A DNA stretch of 49,829 nucleotides from JAVBKP01 sp031553975 (lineage in GTDB: Bacteria > Bacillota > Clostridia > Peptostreptococcales > Anaerovoracaceae), in assembly GCA_031553975.1 (NCBI GenBank), contig JAVBKP010000049.1:1-49829 (forward strand), written 5' to 3'. Numbering within the stretch: the stretch's first letter is position 1; the number at the start of each line of letters is the position of its first letter. Below the pieces are notes generated by a model that was not told where the DNA came from, made no database searches, and was given only the letters and a program-made list of their open reading frames with translations. Positions 1 through 8,988 of this stretch are shown one piece after another. Made by a program: the position numbers and the translations under genes.

Positions 1-2090
1 AAATACTGAGATGCGCCTCCACTTCCAATATTATTCTTAGCAGTGACAACAAAAGAATATACAGTCCCATACTCTAAACTAGGTGCATTTGTCGCCTTAT
101 CAAGAGTAATAGAGAGAGCCGAAGTTGTTATATCAATAGCCGCAGGGCTTGATATAATTCTATATTCTGTAATTGGACTTCCATAATCATTAGCTTGGCC
201 GTAGCTCACATTTATTTTCTCTCCTGATGTCGTAACTGATGCGTTAGTCACTGTACCTGGTATCGTCGCTTGTAGCCCATATGAGATGGCCGCGTTAGAT
301 ATTCCTCTATCATATGTAATAGCAACCACTGCAAACATATTATTCGTACCTACTTGTATGTCACTGCTTTGGCCTGGATTTAACTGAGCCGCTATCTTAG
401 GAGTATCGTTCCATTTTGCCCTAGTATCAATGTTTACATCAATCGCTGGCGTTATTATATAATATGCCGCTATCCCATCACTAGGAACCGTTATGTTAAG
501 TATTCCATCAATGTTGTTGGCAGCAGATGCTAAATAAATGCCTGCGTTGTACGGACCTTGGGCGGAGATGTTCGTTTGCATCAATAAAGTTTTCGCATCA
601 AATCCCTTGGCTGCACCAACCTCACTTCTAAAGCTCCAAGTATTAGGTAGAAGGTTGGTATAATAAGCATAATTCCCGGTACCCACTGATTTATTTGGTG
701 TGTCTACTATCAAGTTCAGACATGATAGGCTAAATAACTTATCAAAGCTTGTTACCCCTGCTTGTGTTGTATTTATAGCTTGTTGCGTGCCAGTAAGGTT
801 ATTCCAAAACAAGTCCCCTACTAATGTTTGTGCGTCCAAGTTTGTAAGTCCATCATCTGTAACTAATGACGTAACTTCGCCTTTATACTGATAATACTCG
901 TAAAGCATTGCAAAAGCTGCACTATGGTACTGCCCTTGGGCGTTGACATCAAAGTCGAAATCGTGCATTAGCAATCTGTTCATATAAAGTGGCGGTATTA
1001 GGTATTCTTGTGAGCTGCCTAAAGATTTGAAGCTATAATTTTTGCCCTCTGTATATAGCATTTTAGCTAATATTACTAATCCACCTTCAAACCAACCAGC
1101 TGTTGGTTTAATCCCGTCATTCTCCGTAAATCTTTTTGATGCGCTTACTAATTTTTCAAACTCGCCTACCATTTCCGAATAGAACGAATGTTGCTTTGCG
1201 GCTCCACCAGAAAATGCTTTATATCCCCTTTTAGAACTGAAATCCGCATACAAAATAGTATCTTTGTTGGAATACATACCATACTCAGCTAGCTCTTCAC
1301 TATTGTCATAAAAGTCTACTGGAGAAAAGGTTACAAAGCTATTTCCATCAACGAATTCATATTCTGTCTGTGTCTCCGCCCATTCCTCGTATTCTTCATC
1401 AATTTCATCAGAAGGATGATACAATATTATATTCGTCACACCCGATCCACTAGCAAACTGAATTGGCGGTCCAAATTTGCTAGTAATCAGCGGATAAATG
1501 CCCTTATCAAATTCAGCCGCAATCGCAACCGCTGTTGCCTTAGGTGTTGTACCATTTGGTTTTAATGTATTGTATGTATCTAGCCTTTTATCAATATAAA
1601 CGTGGCAGTAGTCCCCTTTTGCCGCCAGTATAGCTTGAAATGTACTTGGCCCTGATGTCTCTGCATCCATGGAAAAGTTAAAACTGTTGCCATAAAACAC
1701 ATACGTATCCCCAATATTTATGTTGGCTGGCTTAGGTGCTGTTCTCCCAACTGGTTTTTGTTTTAACTTTAAAGGCTCTGCACCTTTTGGCACAGCTCTT
1801 TGTACACCTTGTATTTGTTGAGTTTCTAAGGATTTCGTCAAACTCACTGTTGGTTCCACAAAGACAATATTTTTCTTAGAAGCAGTCTTAAGCGTAACCT
1901 TAGCTGGTGTCTTCCTAGTTGGTGGTTTAAGGGTCTGTAGATTTTTTAGAGAAGGCTTCACAAGTTTTGTTGTTGTAACCGCTGGCTTTGTCGGCACCTT
2001 AACACTGGCCGCATCCACTTCAAGACTGGTTCCCATGGTTGTTGCCACTAAAGCCAACACCAAAATAAAAGACAATGGTTTTTTTAACAT
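1..2090 (-). CDS. Large secreted protein, M30-metalloprotease-like but lacking the zinc motif, with Fn3 domain (3' end outside window)
   Basis: Reading the minus strand from the ATG at 2090 (preceded by GGTGGAGAG) gives 696 codons without a stop, so the gene continues past the left edge. Residues 1-27 are a signal peptide. A Lys/Thr/Pro-rich stretch follows to about residue 120. Residues 125-375 follow the layout of M30/hyicolysin-type zincins: a CHVYID strand near 162, a EFD...IYP...FG block at 193-207, FSPVDF at 255-260 and YSNKDTILYADF at 273-284. Where such enzymes carry HEFQH this protein has VGEFEKL (308-314), and where they carry WxNEG it has WFEGG (333-337). It is therefore probably not a zinc protease. 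Residues 611-696 look like a fibronectin type III domain. The open frame and secretion signal are seen directly; the family assignment is by remembered pattern. Likely a cell-surface or matrix protein. Confidence 0.8.
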   Translation of the reverse strand, partial: MLKKPLSFILVLALVATTMGTSLEVDAASVKVPTKPAVTTTKLVKPSLKNLQTLKPPTRKTPAKVTLKTASKKNIVFVEPTVSLTKSLETQQIQGVQRAVPKGAEPLKLKQKPVGRTAPKPANINIGDTYVFYGNSFNFSMDAETSGPSTFQAILAAKGDYCHVYIDKRLDTYNTLKPNGTTPKATAVAIAAEFDKGIYPLITSKFGPPIQFASGSGVTNIILYHPSDEIDEEYEEWAETQTEYEFVDGNSFVTFSPVDFYDNSEELAEYGMYSNKDTILYADFSSKRGYKAFSGGAAKQHSFYSEMVGEFEKLVSASKRFTENDGIKPTAGWFEGGLVILAKMLYTEGKNYSFKSLGSSQEYLIPPLYMNRLLMHDFDFDVNAQGQYHSAAFAMLYEYYQYKGEVTSLVTDDGLTNLDAQTLVGDLFWNNLTGTQQAINTTQAGVTSFDKLFSLSCLNLIVDTPNKSVGTGNYAYYTNLLPNTWSFRSEVGAAKGFDAKTLLMQTNISAQGPYNAGIYLASAANNIDGILNITVPSDGIAAYYIITPAIDVNIDTRAKWNDTPKIAAQLNPGQSSDIQVGTNNMFAVVAITYDRGISNAAISYGLQATIPGTVTNASVTTSGEKINVSYGQANDYGSPITEYRIISSPAAIDITTSALSITLDKATNAPSLEYGTVYSFVVTAKNNIGSGGASQY

Positions 2091-2141
2091 CTCTCCACCT
2101 CGCATATATGTAATCTATTAATTCTTTCAAAAAATATTCTA

Positions 2142-2162
2142 GGGATAGCATTATACTATCCC
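2142..2162 (-). promoter_or_regulatory. Perfect 7-bp-arm palindrome between the transporter and the surface-protein gene
   Basis: GGGATAG, a 7-base loop and CTATCCC form a perfect inverted repeat. On the minus strand its loop holds TATAAT, a good -10 for the gene starting at 2090, but no clear -35 lies 17 bases upstream. The repeat is followed by AATATTTTTTG, so it may instead terminate the transporter operon ending at 2225. Both readings, including an operator over the -10, remain possible. Confidence 0.45.
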
Positions 2163-2224
2163 TTCAAGTATATCATATTTGCAAACTGTAAAGCTAGTGT
2201 TTTGCAGTGCATTCATATGCCATA

Positions 2225-3502
2225 TTATATATATCTAATAAACATGTATCCCGTACAAATTACGATTGTGAGTAGCATGAGCGGGAATGCCACTTTCATA
2301 TAGCCTACAAAGGTGATTTTGTACCCTGCTGCATCTGACATACCTGCTGCTACCACGTTGGCGCTGGCTCCTATGATGGTACCGTTGCCACCTAGACACG
2401 CACCGAGGGCTAAAGCCCACCACAGCGGCCATACATCCATGCCCCCTACATCTTGCATGTTCATGATGAGCGGAATCATGGTAGCTACAAAAGGTATATT
2501 GTCTAAGAAAGCCGAAGCAATGGCCGATACCCACAGTATAGCTATTGTGGCCAGCACAATGTCTCCTCCTGTAGCTGCTAGCACTTTGTCCGCCAAGGCG
2601 TGTATAACACCTGCATGTTCCAGTCCGCCTACTAGCATGAATAGCCCTGCAAAGAAAAATATAGTTTTCCATTCTACTTCTTTTAGTATATGCTCTACGT
2701 CTACCTTTGATATGAGCAAAAGAACCATAGCACCTGTCATGGCCACAATGGAAGATTCGATGTGAAGTGCAGAGTGGGTAAAAAATCCTAACACCACAAA
2801 AGCAAACACAATTAGACTTTTTTTCAATAGTGGTACATCTGTGATATAGTCTTTGGCATTGTGGGCAAGGGCTCTTGCTCTCACCTCTGGGGTGGCCGTA
2901 AGGCTTTTTCTATATAGTAATGCAAAAATAACAGTGGTAAGCACTAAAAGTGGAATGGCTATGACTGCGCTGTTGGTAATAAATGACATGAAGTCTATGC
3001 CTGCCTTGCTTCCAATCATTATATTGGGCGGATCACCTATTAAGGTGGCTGTCCCTCCCACATTTGAGGCGAAAATCTGCGCTATAATCACTGGTATCGG
3101 GTTGATCTCTAAATCCTTTGCTATGGTCAAAGTCACGGGCACTATGAGCAGGATTGTGGTTACATTGTCAAGCAAAGCTGACAATATGCCTGTTATGATT
3201 CCTAATAGTATCATCAACACAAATGGATTTGCTTTGGATACATGTACTACAGATACTGCTATATATTGAAATAATCCTGTTTTTTGTATAACCATAACAA
3301 TAATCATCATAGCCACCAGTAGTCCAATGGTGTTATAATCAATGGCCAAAAAAGCATTGTGGGCGGAAAGTCCTCCAAACAAAATCATGGCCATGGCACC
3401 ACCAACTGCTAGCACCGCCCTGTCGATTTTCTCAGAGATAATCCCTACATACACAGCCACAAAGATTATTATGGATATTAAAAAATAAGGGTTTTCTTTC
3501 AT
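2225..3502 (-). CDS. ArsB/NhaD-family (ion transporter superfamily) membrane transporter, copy 2
   Basis: A 425-residue polytopic membrane protein of the ArsB/NhaD/SLC13-like ion transporter superfamily. The family hallmarks are visible: NVGGTATLIGDPPN in the first half (near 150) and GGNGTIIGASANV in the second half, the two re-entrant signature loops of the inverted-repeat fold, plus LLDNVTT and FLDNIPF. Start ATG at 3502 has GGAGGAATATGA upstream. It lies 22 bases downstream of a close paralogue (3525-4793), so the two are probably cotranscribed. Members export arsenite or exchange Na+/H+ or organic anions; the substrate cannot be read from sequence, and no ars regulator or arsenate reductase is nearby. 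Confidence 0.85.
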   Translation of the reverse strand: MKENPYFLISIIIFVAVYVGIISEKIDRAVLAVGGAMAMILFGGLSAHNAFLAIDYNTIGLLVAMMIIVMVIQKTGLFQYIAVSVVHVSKANPFVLMILLGIITGILSALLDNVTTILLIVPVTLTIAKDLEINPIPVIIAQIFASNVGGTATLIGDPPNIMIGSKAGIDFMSFITNSAVIAIPLLVLTTVIFALLYRKSLTATPEVRARALAHNAKDYITDVPLLKKSLIVFAFVVLGFFTHSALHIESSIVAMTGAMVLLLISKVDVEHILKEVEWKTIFFFAGLFMLVGGLEHAGVIHALADKVLAATGGDIVLATIAILWVSAIASAFLDNIPFVATMIPLIMNMQDVGGMDVWPLWWALALGACLGGNGTIIGASANVVAAGMSDAAGYKITFVGYMKVAFPLMLLTIVICTGYMFIRYI

Positions 3503-3524
3503 TCATATTCCTCCAAAATTAGAA

Positions 3525-4793
3525 TTATATATACCTAATAACGATATATACTGTTGATATAGCAATGGTTAAAAGCATAACTGGAAAGGCTATTTTAAAG
3601 TACTGTCCAAAGGTAATCTTATATCCATTGCTCTCTGCCATACCTATAGCCACAACATTGGCACTAGCCCCTATGACCGTACCATTGCCTCCTAAGCATG
3701 CTCCTAGCGACAATGCCCACCACAGTGGTCCGATGTCCATTCCAGTCATCTGTCCCATGCCCATAATCAACGGAATCATAGTAGCTACGAATGGAATGTT
3801 GTCGATAAACGCTGACGCGATGGCTGACACCCACAATACCGCTATTACCGTTAGCAATAAGTCTCCATTGGTAATATCGATCACAGCTCTTGCCAAGGCA
3901 TCAATAACCCCTGCATGCTCTATACCACCTACCAGAATGAACAGTCCAATAAAGAAGAAAATGGTTTTCCACTCTACCTGAGGCAGTACATGTTCTGTAT
4001 CAGACTTAGATATAAATAATAACACAGTGGCACCTACTAGTGCAATTATGGAAGACTCTATATGTAATGCGCCGTGGAGGAAAAACCCGATAACAACAGC
4101 CACAAACACGGCTAGACATTTTTTTAACAATGCCATGTCCTTAATACATTCCTTTGGGTCAGCCGAAAGAACTTTTGCCTTCACCTCATCTGAGGCCACA
4201 AGAGATTTTCGATAAATAATAGCAAATAGACCTGATGTTATCATTAATATTGGCAGGGCGATTGGCGCTGTATTGAGGACAAAACTCATGAAATCAAGCC
4301 CCGCTTGGCTTCCTATCATAATATTGGGGGGATCGCCAATAAGCGTCGCTGTCCCTCCTACATTAGACGCGAATATGGCGGCTATTATGTATGGGATTGG
4401 GTTTACCTTCAACTCTTTTGTCACAGTGAGGGTAATTGGTAAAATGAGCAAAATCGTGGTCACATTGTCCAGCAATGCGGAAAGAATTCCCGTTACTAGC
4501 GATAGCAATATGATCAGCGATAATGGATTTGCTTTAGAAATCTTCACCATCAACACGGCCATATACTCAAAGGCACCTGTGGTTTTCATAATCATAACAA
4601 TGATCATCATAGCTACAAGCAGCCCAATTGTATTATAATCAATGGCTAAAAAAGCATCTTCTGTTGTAAGTATCCCTGTCAAAATCATCAGCAGGGCTCC
4701 TGCCATAGCGACTACGGCCCTATCAAATTTTTCTGAGATGATGGCAGCGTACACTACCACAAAAATAATAATAGAAATTGTAAAATGCGTCAT
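3525..4793 (-). CDS. ArsB/NhaD-family membrane transporter, copy 1
   Basis: A 422-residue transporter, clearly paralogous along its full length to the downstream gene: the same start (SIIIFVxVYxxIISEKxDRAV), the same NVGGTATLIGDPPN and GGNGTVIGASANV loops, and the same terminal RYI. ATG at 4793 follows GAGGGGGTAGGA. Being first, it probably carries the promoter, but no convincing -35/-10 pair was found in the 75 bases upstream. The pair probably arose by tandem duplication. Substrate unknown; a Na+/H+ antiport or oxyanion export role would fit the family. Confidence 0.85.
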   Translation of the reverse strand: MTHFTISIIIFVVVYAAIISEKFDRAVVAMAGALLMILTGILTTEDAFLAIDYNTIGLLVAMMIIVMIMKTTGAFEYMAVLMVKISKANPLSLIILLSLVTGILSALLDNVTTILLILPITLTVTKELKVNPIPYIIAAIFASNVGGTATLIGDPPNIMIGSQAGLDFMSFVLNTAPIALPILMITSGLFAIIYRKSLVASDEVKAKVLSADPKECIKDMALLKKCLAVFVAVVIGFFLHGALHIESSIIALVGATVLLFISKSDTEHVLPQVEWKTIFFFIGLFILVGGIEHAGVIDALARAVIDITNGDLLLTVIAVLWVSAIASAFIDNIPFVATMIPLIMGMGQMTGMDIGPLWWALSLGACLGGNGTVIGASANVVAIGMAESNGYKITFGQYFKIAFPVMLLTIAISTVYIVIRYI

Positions 4794-4869
4794 TCCTACC
4801 CCCTCATATACTGTGAACGGATTTTTCTTATCTCATTCACAAAATTGTTTATTCTCTACATTTTACCAT

Positions 4870-4905
4870 AAAAAAAGAGCAAAACAAAAGTTTTACTCTT
4901 TTTTT
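4870..4905 (-). terminator. Intrinsic terminator after the yjfB-like gene
   Basis: A7-GAG-C-AAAAC, loop AAAA, GTTTTACTC-T7 with a single mismatch. On the minus strand the stem is followed by a T-rich tail, directly after the stop codon at 4911. It separates the yjfB-like gene from the transporter operon. Confidence 0.7.
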
Positions 4906-4910
4906 ATGGC

Positions 4911-5087
4911 CTATGCCCTTACGTCGATTTTGCTTCCCACATTTGGGTTAGCAGGCGTAAGAGTTTGAAGTAGCTGAGTTGCTTGTTCAGACTCCATATT
5001 CATGGATTTTTTTAGAACATTCATTCCAACAGCACCGTTACTTGCAAGCGCAGCTACTTGACCTGAAATATTACCTACTCCTGACAT
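4911..5087 (-). CDS. YjfB-like putative motility protein, 58 aa
   Basis: A 58-residue ORF opening MSGVGNISGQVAALAS and ending GSKIDVRA. This size and the C-terminal G-x-x-IDV(R/K)A ending match the small YjfB family (PF14070) of Firmicutes, linked by annotation to motility though its function is not established. ATG at 5087 follows a strong GGAGGGATTGCT. It lies 37 bases after the methyltransferase gene and is closed by its own terminator at 4870-4905. No flagellar or chemotaxis operon is adjacent; the only chemotaxis gene in the window is the CheW protein at 27020. Confidence 0.75.
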   Translation of the reverse strand: MSGVGNISGQVAALASNGAVGMNVLKKSMNMESEQATQLLQTLTPANPNVGSKIDVRA

Positions 5088-5123
5088 AGCAATCCCTCCA
5101 TTCTTCTCCTTGCCTTCGCAAGG

Positions 5124-6245
5124 TTATTGCTTTATCCCGTGATACTGAAAATACGTGGTCTCCAGCCTACCGTTATAAAGCTTACGTTTTCTATCGGCTT
5201 TTTTTCTGGAGAATTTATACTCAAATTCTTTATCTGCTGTAATTAAAAATAATGACCAGTCTGGCTTTTCTTTAAAAAATCGGCCTAGCCCCGTGTATAT
5301 TTTTTCAATTTCGTCTTTTTCACCAATTCTCTCACCATAGGGAGGGTTGGTAACGATAATGCCACTTTTTTCGTCAGAGACGAATTTGTTGAAAGCCATG
5401 ATTTTAAAGTCAATGCAATCCTCTACACCAGCTTCTATGGCATTTTCCCTTGCCGCCATAATCGCTCTTTTGTCAATGTCCGATGCTATTATCTTCACAT
5501 CAGCCTCGTTCTTTACTGCCTCAAAAGCTTCTTTACGGGCATCCTTCCAGACCTGTGACTGTATACAAGGCCAGCCTTCTGCTGCAAATCTTCGTCCAAC
5601 ACCAGGTGCAATGTTTTTACCAATCATAGCGGCTTCAATCACGATGGTGCCTGAGCCACAGAACGGGTCCACCAGCAACCTTCCCTCTCGCCAAAAGCTC
5701 AACTGTACCAACGCTGCTGCCAAAGTCTCCTTGATCGGTGCCTGTACGTCTTTGATCCTATATCCTCGTTTGTGAAGTCCTTGTCCACTGGTGTCAATGG
5801 TCAAAGTAACGGTGTCTTTAAGTATGGTGACCTTAACTGCAAAATCAGCCCCAGTTTTATCAAACCAGTCTTTTTCGTAGGCCCCCTTCAATCTCTCCAC
5901 GATAGCTTTCTCCACAATGCTTTGGCAATCTGGCACGCTATGCAGCTGTGACCTCACCGATGATCCAGATATGATAAACTTCCCATCCACAGGAATCCAA
6001 TCTTCCCAAGGCAGTTTTTTTGTGTTTTGAAATAGCTCTTCAAAAGACTCTGCTTTGAACTCTCCCATCTTCACCAGTACCCTATCGGCACTTCTCAGCC
6101 ACAAATTGGATTTTGCAATGGCTAGTTCGTCCCCTTCAAAGGTAATTTTCCCATCTTCAGAGCGAAGAATCTTGTATCCAAGATTTTCTACTTCCCTTTT
6201 TACTACAGCTTCTAGACCAAATGTGGCCGTGGCTATTAACTCCAT
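5124..6245 (-). CDS. THUMP-domain class I SAM-dependent RNA methyltransferase (RlmL/YpsC-type)
   Basis: A 373-residue protein matching single-domain RlmL/YpsC-type N2-guanine RNA methyltransferases, probably acting on 23S rRNA. An N-terminal ferredoxin-like/THUMP part (1-160) leads to a Rossmann methyltransferase fold with DPFCGSGT (193-200, SAM-binding motif I) and the catalytic NPPYGER (300-306). ATG at 6245 follows AGGAGATATAGAG. It starts 20 bases after the Cof-type phosphatase and appears to be the third gene of a thioesterase-phosphatase-methyltransferase operon. The exact target nucleotide is inferred from the family only. Confidence 0.88.
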   Translation of the reverse strand: MELIATATFGLEAVVKREVENLGYKILRSEDGKITFEGDELAIAKSNLWLRSADRVLVKMGEFKAESFEELFQNTKKLPWEDWIPVDGKFIISGSSVRSQLHSVPDCQSIVEKAIVERLKGAYEKDWFDKTGADFAVKVTILKDTVTLTIDTSGQGLHKRGYRIKDVQAPIKETLAAALVQLSFWREGRLLVDPFCGSGTIVIEAAMIGKNIAPGVGRRFAAEGWPCIQSQVWKDARKEAFEAVKNEADVKIIASDIDKRAIMAARENAIEAGVEDCIDFKIMAFNKFVSDEKSGIIVTNPPYGERIGEKDEIEKIYTGLGRFFKEKPDWSLFLITADKEFEYKFSRKKADRKRKLYNGRLETTYFQYHGIKQ

Positions 6246-6265
6246 CTCTATATCTCCTATTACAA

Positions 6266-7078
6266 TTACAATATAAACTTTTCTATGGCCTTTGCCACAC
6301 CATCATTATCGCAGGTATCTGTTATATACTTGGCTATATTCTTTATCTCAGGCACTGCATTGCCCATGGCTATTCCCAGTCCTGCTGCCCTAATCATGGC
6401 TTCGTCGTTTAGATTATCACCAATACATATGATTTCCTCTGGTTTGATCCCCAAGGTAGCCCCATATTTCATCACGCCATTTGCCTTTGTAGCTGTATGG
6501 TTGGTAATCTCGTAATTGTTGACAGCTGACGAGGTCACATCTACATCTGTCCTACCTTGCAAAAGCGCCTTGTGGTAGGCCCGCTGCTTATCGCCCTCAC
6601 TAATAATAAATATTTTGTAAATCGGCTCTCTGTCCAATGCCTCGAAAGGGTCTTTGACAATCTCAATTGGAATTCTGTCTGCTGGAGGCAGGTCTTTGTT
6701 CCATTGCAGGAAGGCTTTGGCCGTAGCGGTTTCTTCCGGCGCATAAAAAGTCTCTTCTCCATAAAACTGAAAAAAAGTTCCATCTTTTATAAAAAGTTCA
6801 AAAAGTTCCCTGCAACTCTTCTTGTTTAACGGATCTCCAAAAATCAGTTTGCCATCTAAGCCGCTTTTGGCAACAGCGCCATTACAACAAAGTACCGCAG
6901 AGTCCAACTCTAACTGACTTGCATACACCTTGGCTGAGCCATATATTCTCCCACTGGCCAAAGCAAAATGTACTCCTTTATTTATAGCTGCTCTAATTAC
7001 CTCTTTGGTATATTGGGTTATCTCAAACTTGCTATTGATCAACGTTCCGTCAATATCACTTGCAATTAATTTGTACAC
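6266..7078 (-). CDS. Cof-type HAD-IIB family phosphatase
   Basis: A 270-residue haloacid-dehalogenase hydrolase with the nucleophile motif DIDGTL at 8-13, an ALASGR motif II near 40, and GDNLNDEAMI (motif IV) near residue 220, plus the large C2 cap of the Cof subfamily. Such enzymes dephosphorylate sugar phosphates, FMN or related small molecules; the substrate is not predictable. The start is GTG at 7078 (AAAGGAGTTAAT upstream), one base after the stop of the thioesterase gene, which implies translational coupling. Confidence 0.88.
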   Translation of the reverse strand: MYKLIASDIDGTLINSKFEITQYTKEVIRAAINKGVHFALASGRIYGSAKVYASQLELDSAVLCCNGAVAKSGLDGKLIFGDPLNKKSCRELFELFIKDGTFFQFYGEETFYAPEETATAKAFLQWNKDLPPADRIPIEIVKDPFEALDREPIYKIFIISEGDKQRAYHKALLQGRTDVDVTSSAVNNYEITNHTATKANGVMKYGATLGIKPEEIICIGDNLNDEAMIRAAGLGIAMGNAVPEIKNIAKYITDTCDNDGVAKAIEKFIL

Positions 7079-7079
7079 A

Positions 7080-7835
7080 TTAACTCCTTTGCTCTAGTTC
7101 TAATTTAACTTGACAAGACTTCGTCCCTTTGTCCGTGTCAAGGATTTCAATTATAATTATATTCGGCCCCTCATCATATCTATTCGTCTCCACATACTCG
7201 CCATCTTTACACTCAGCAATAAAACTAGCCTCTACGGCAACAATATCTCGCTCTCTAAGCTCTTCTACGCTCAATGTATCAAATGCCCATTCTACGTATT
7301 TGGCATTGTTAACATGCCCATACATGTCTATATCGTTGTAAGAGACCGTTCGGGTGATTCTTTTCGTCATCTGCCCGGTGACTATGATTTTGCCGGGTCT
7401 TGTGCCTATGGCGCTTTCTTGATCTTCAGGTAATTGGCCTCCTGCATCAAATGCCATCTTAGTTCTACACGGTTTTCTTGTGTTGATATTCATCAATATC
7501 CAGTCGGCAGTACCCAGTACCAACGGTGTTCCTTCTGCATAAAGTCCGTATTCCCTGTAGGCAAACATTTTGTCATAGGTACTAGGCCACGTGCTGACCT
7601 TTATGTCCTGATTCAATCTAGGTCTATGTTTAATCTCAATCCTGATCCTTGCCAATGCCCAAAACATATCATGTTCTAGCAAAAACTCTCTACCGATGGT
7701 AGTGCCGTCGCAATGCTTTAAGGCTACTTCTTGGAATCTATTTAACATGGCTGGTACTTTCATCAGTCCATTGAAGTCAGTCTCATAGCTGGTGATTGTC
7801 ACCTGCTCATCAAGACCTTTGCTCAAGTGTTTCAT
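7080..7835 (-). CDS. Acyl-ACP thioesterase (FatA-like)
   Basis: About 251 residues with the double-hotdog layout of bacterial acyl-ACP thioesterases (PF01643): first hotdog roughly 8-130, second 150-250. The second carries HVNNAKYVEW (174-183), matching the catalytic Asn/His strand, and AECKDGE with the Glu-Cys pair at 208-209. It hydrolyses acyl-ACP to free fatty acids in the cytosol. The open frame extends to 7877, but that extension lies in the mreB terminator hairpin; ATG 7835, with GGGGAAGTGGAG upstream, is the sensible start. First gene of an apparent operon with the Cof phosphatase and the RNA methyltransferase. Confidence 0.85.
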   Translation of the reverse strand: MKHLSKGLDEQVTITSYETDFNGLMKVPAMLNRFQEVALKHCDGTTIGREFLLEHDMFWALARIRIEIKHRPRLNQDIKVSTWPSTYDKMFAYREYGLYAEGTPLVLGTADWILMNINTRKPCRTKMAFDAGGQLPEDQESAIGTRPGKIIVTGQMTKRITRTVSYNDIDMYGHVNNAKYVEWAFDTLSVEELRERDIVAVEASFIAECKDGEYVETNRYDEGPNIIIIEILDTDKGTKSCQVKLELEQRS

Positions 7836-7854
7836 GCTCTCCACTTCCCCTGAT

Positions 7855-7883
7855 AAAAAAAGTGGGGCATTCCCCACTTTTTA
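7855..7883 (-). terminator. Intrinsic terminator after the MreB-family gene
   Basis: AGTGGGG, a 4-base loop and CCCCACT followed by T7 on the minus strand, immediately after the stop codon at 7884-7886. It separates the mreB-type gene from the thioesterase operon. Confidence 0.88.
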
Positions 7884-8906
7884 TTACAAATAATGCTTTC
7901 TTCTGTTGATCTCGTTTGTTTCAAACAATGCCATGTGGTTAAGGGATTTGCCTGTACCAATAGCCACACAAGATGTTGGATCATCTGCTATGAACACATC
8001 TATGCCTGTCCTAGCTTGGATACGCTTGTCTATTCCATAAAGCAACGCACCACCACCTGTTAATACAATCCCTCTTGCACTAATGTCAGCAGCAAGCTCT
8101 GGTGGCGTTTGTTCTAATACCGCATGTACCGCTTCACATATCTGAGTAAGAGGTTCATCTAATGCCTCAAGCATCTCTTTAGAGCTGATTTCTATGGATT
8201 TTGGAAGTCCTGTCACTAAATCTCTTCCTCTACAGCCCATGGCCACCAATTCTTCTCTTGGATACGCTGTACCAATGGTCACCTTTAATTGCTCCGCTGT
8301 TCTTTCTCCAATATATATCTTGTGTTCTTTTCTCATGTATTTGGTGATGCATTCGTCGAATTTGTCCCCAGCAATTTTCACTGATGCACTAGCTACGATG
8401 CCCCCCAACGAAATAACAGCAATATCAGTGGTGCCTCCACCAATATCAATAACCATGTTGCCATCTGGCTTAGATATATCAATGCCTGCGCCAATGGCGG
8501 CTGCAATAGGTTCCTCTATCAGATAGGCCGCTTTTCCGCCTGCCTGGGTGGCAGCTTCTTTGACAGCACGCTTTTCCACCTCAGTAACACCGCTAGGCAC
8601 ACAAACCATAATCTTTGGTTTGAAAAACTTACCGCTTCCGCAAGTTTTCTTGATAAAGTGCTTTATCATCTTCTCTGTCACATCATAGTCAGAAATAACG
8701 CCATCTTTCAACGGACGAACAGCCACGATATTGGCGGGAGTTTTGCCCAGCATCTGTCTCGCCTCTTCTCCAACAGCCAGTATCTCGTTTGTATCTCTAT
8801 TAATGGCCAGTACAGAAGGCTCTCGCAATACGATGCCTTTTCCCTTCACATAAATAAGTATGTTGGCCGTCCCTAGGTCGATACCAACTTCTGCTGAGAA
8901 TGCCAT
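7884..8906 (-). CDS. mreB: MreB/Mbl-family rod-shape actin homologue
   Basis: About 340 residues of bacterial actin: GIDLGTAN (phosphate 1), RPLKDGVI, IDIGGGTTDIA (phosphate 2), GGGALLYGID (adenosine region) and a C-terminal IGTGKSL. It polymerises under the membrane and directs cell-wall elongation. The open frame has an earlier ATG at 8945, but the promoter at 8960-8988 would place transcript start near 8953, leaving that ATG without an SD; the internal ATG at 8906 has AAAGGGATG and GAAG upstream and gives the normal family N terminus (MAFSAEVGID). It stands alone, without mreCD, which suggests an Mbl/MreBH-type additional copy. A Bacillus-like spoIIID-mbl pairing is absent: spoIIID is about 33 kb away. 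Confidence 0.9.
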   Translation of the reverse strand: MAFSAEVGIDLGTANILIYVKGKGIVLREPSVLAINRDTNEILAVGEEARQMLGKTPANIVAVRPLKDGVISDYDVTEKMIKHFIKKTCGSGKFFKPKIMVCVPSGVTEVEKRAVKEAATQAGGKAAYLIEEPIAAAIGAGIDISKPDGNMVIDIGGGTTDIAVISLGGIVASASVKIAGDKFDECITKYMRKEHKIYIGERTAEQLKVTIGTAYPREELVAMGCRGRDLVTGLPKSIEISSKEMLEALDEPLTQICEAVHAVLEQTPPELAADISARGIVLTGGGALLYGIDKRIQARTGIDVFIADDPTSCVAIGTGKSLNHMALFETNEINRRKHYL

Positions 8907-8959
8907 CTTCTTCACATCCCTTTCTGTTTCATTTTCCGTTTTCATTTAATAACCATACT

Positions 8960-8988
8960 ATTATATACTCTTATCTGGTTTTTTTCAA
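8960..8988 (-). promoter_or_regulatory. Sigma-A promoter of the MreB-family gene
   Basis: Minus-strand TTGAAA (8983-8988), 17-bp spacer, TATAAT (8960-8965). Predicted start near 8953, leaving a leader of about 47 bases to ATG 8906. It decides the start-codon choice of the downstream gene. Confidence 0.8.

Noticed and set aside
2313..4968. Plus-strand ORFs opposite the two transporter genes
   Set aside because: Mirror frames of membrane-protein codons; no SD and they recur at the same positions in both paralogues.
8907..8945. Upstream ATG start for the MreB-family gene
   Set aside because: The promoter would start transcription about eight bases before it, with no SD; the internal ATG gives the usual N terminus.
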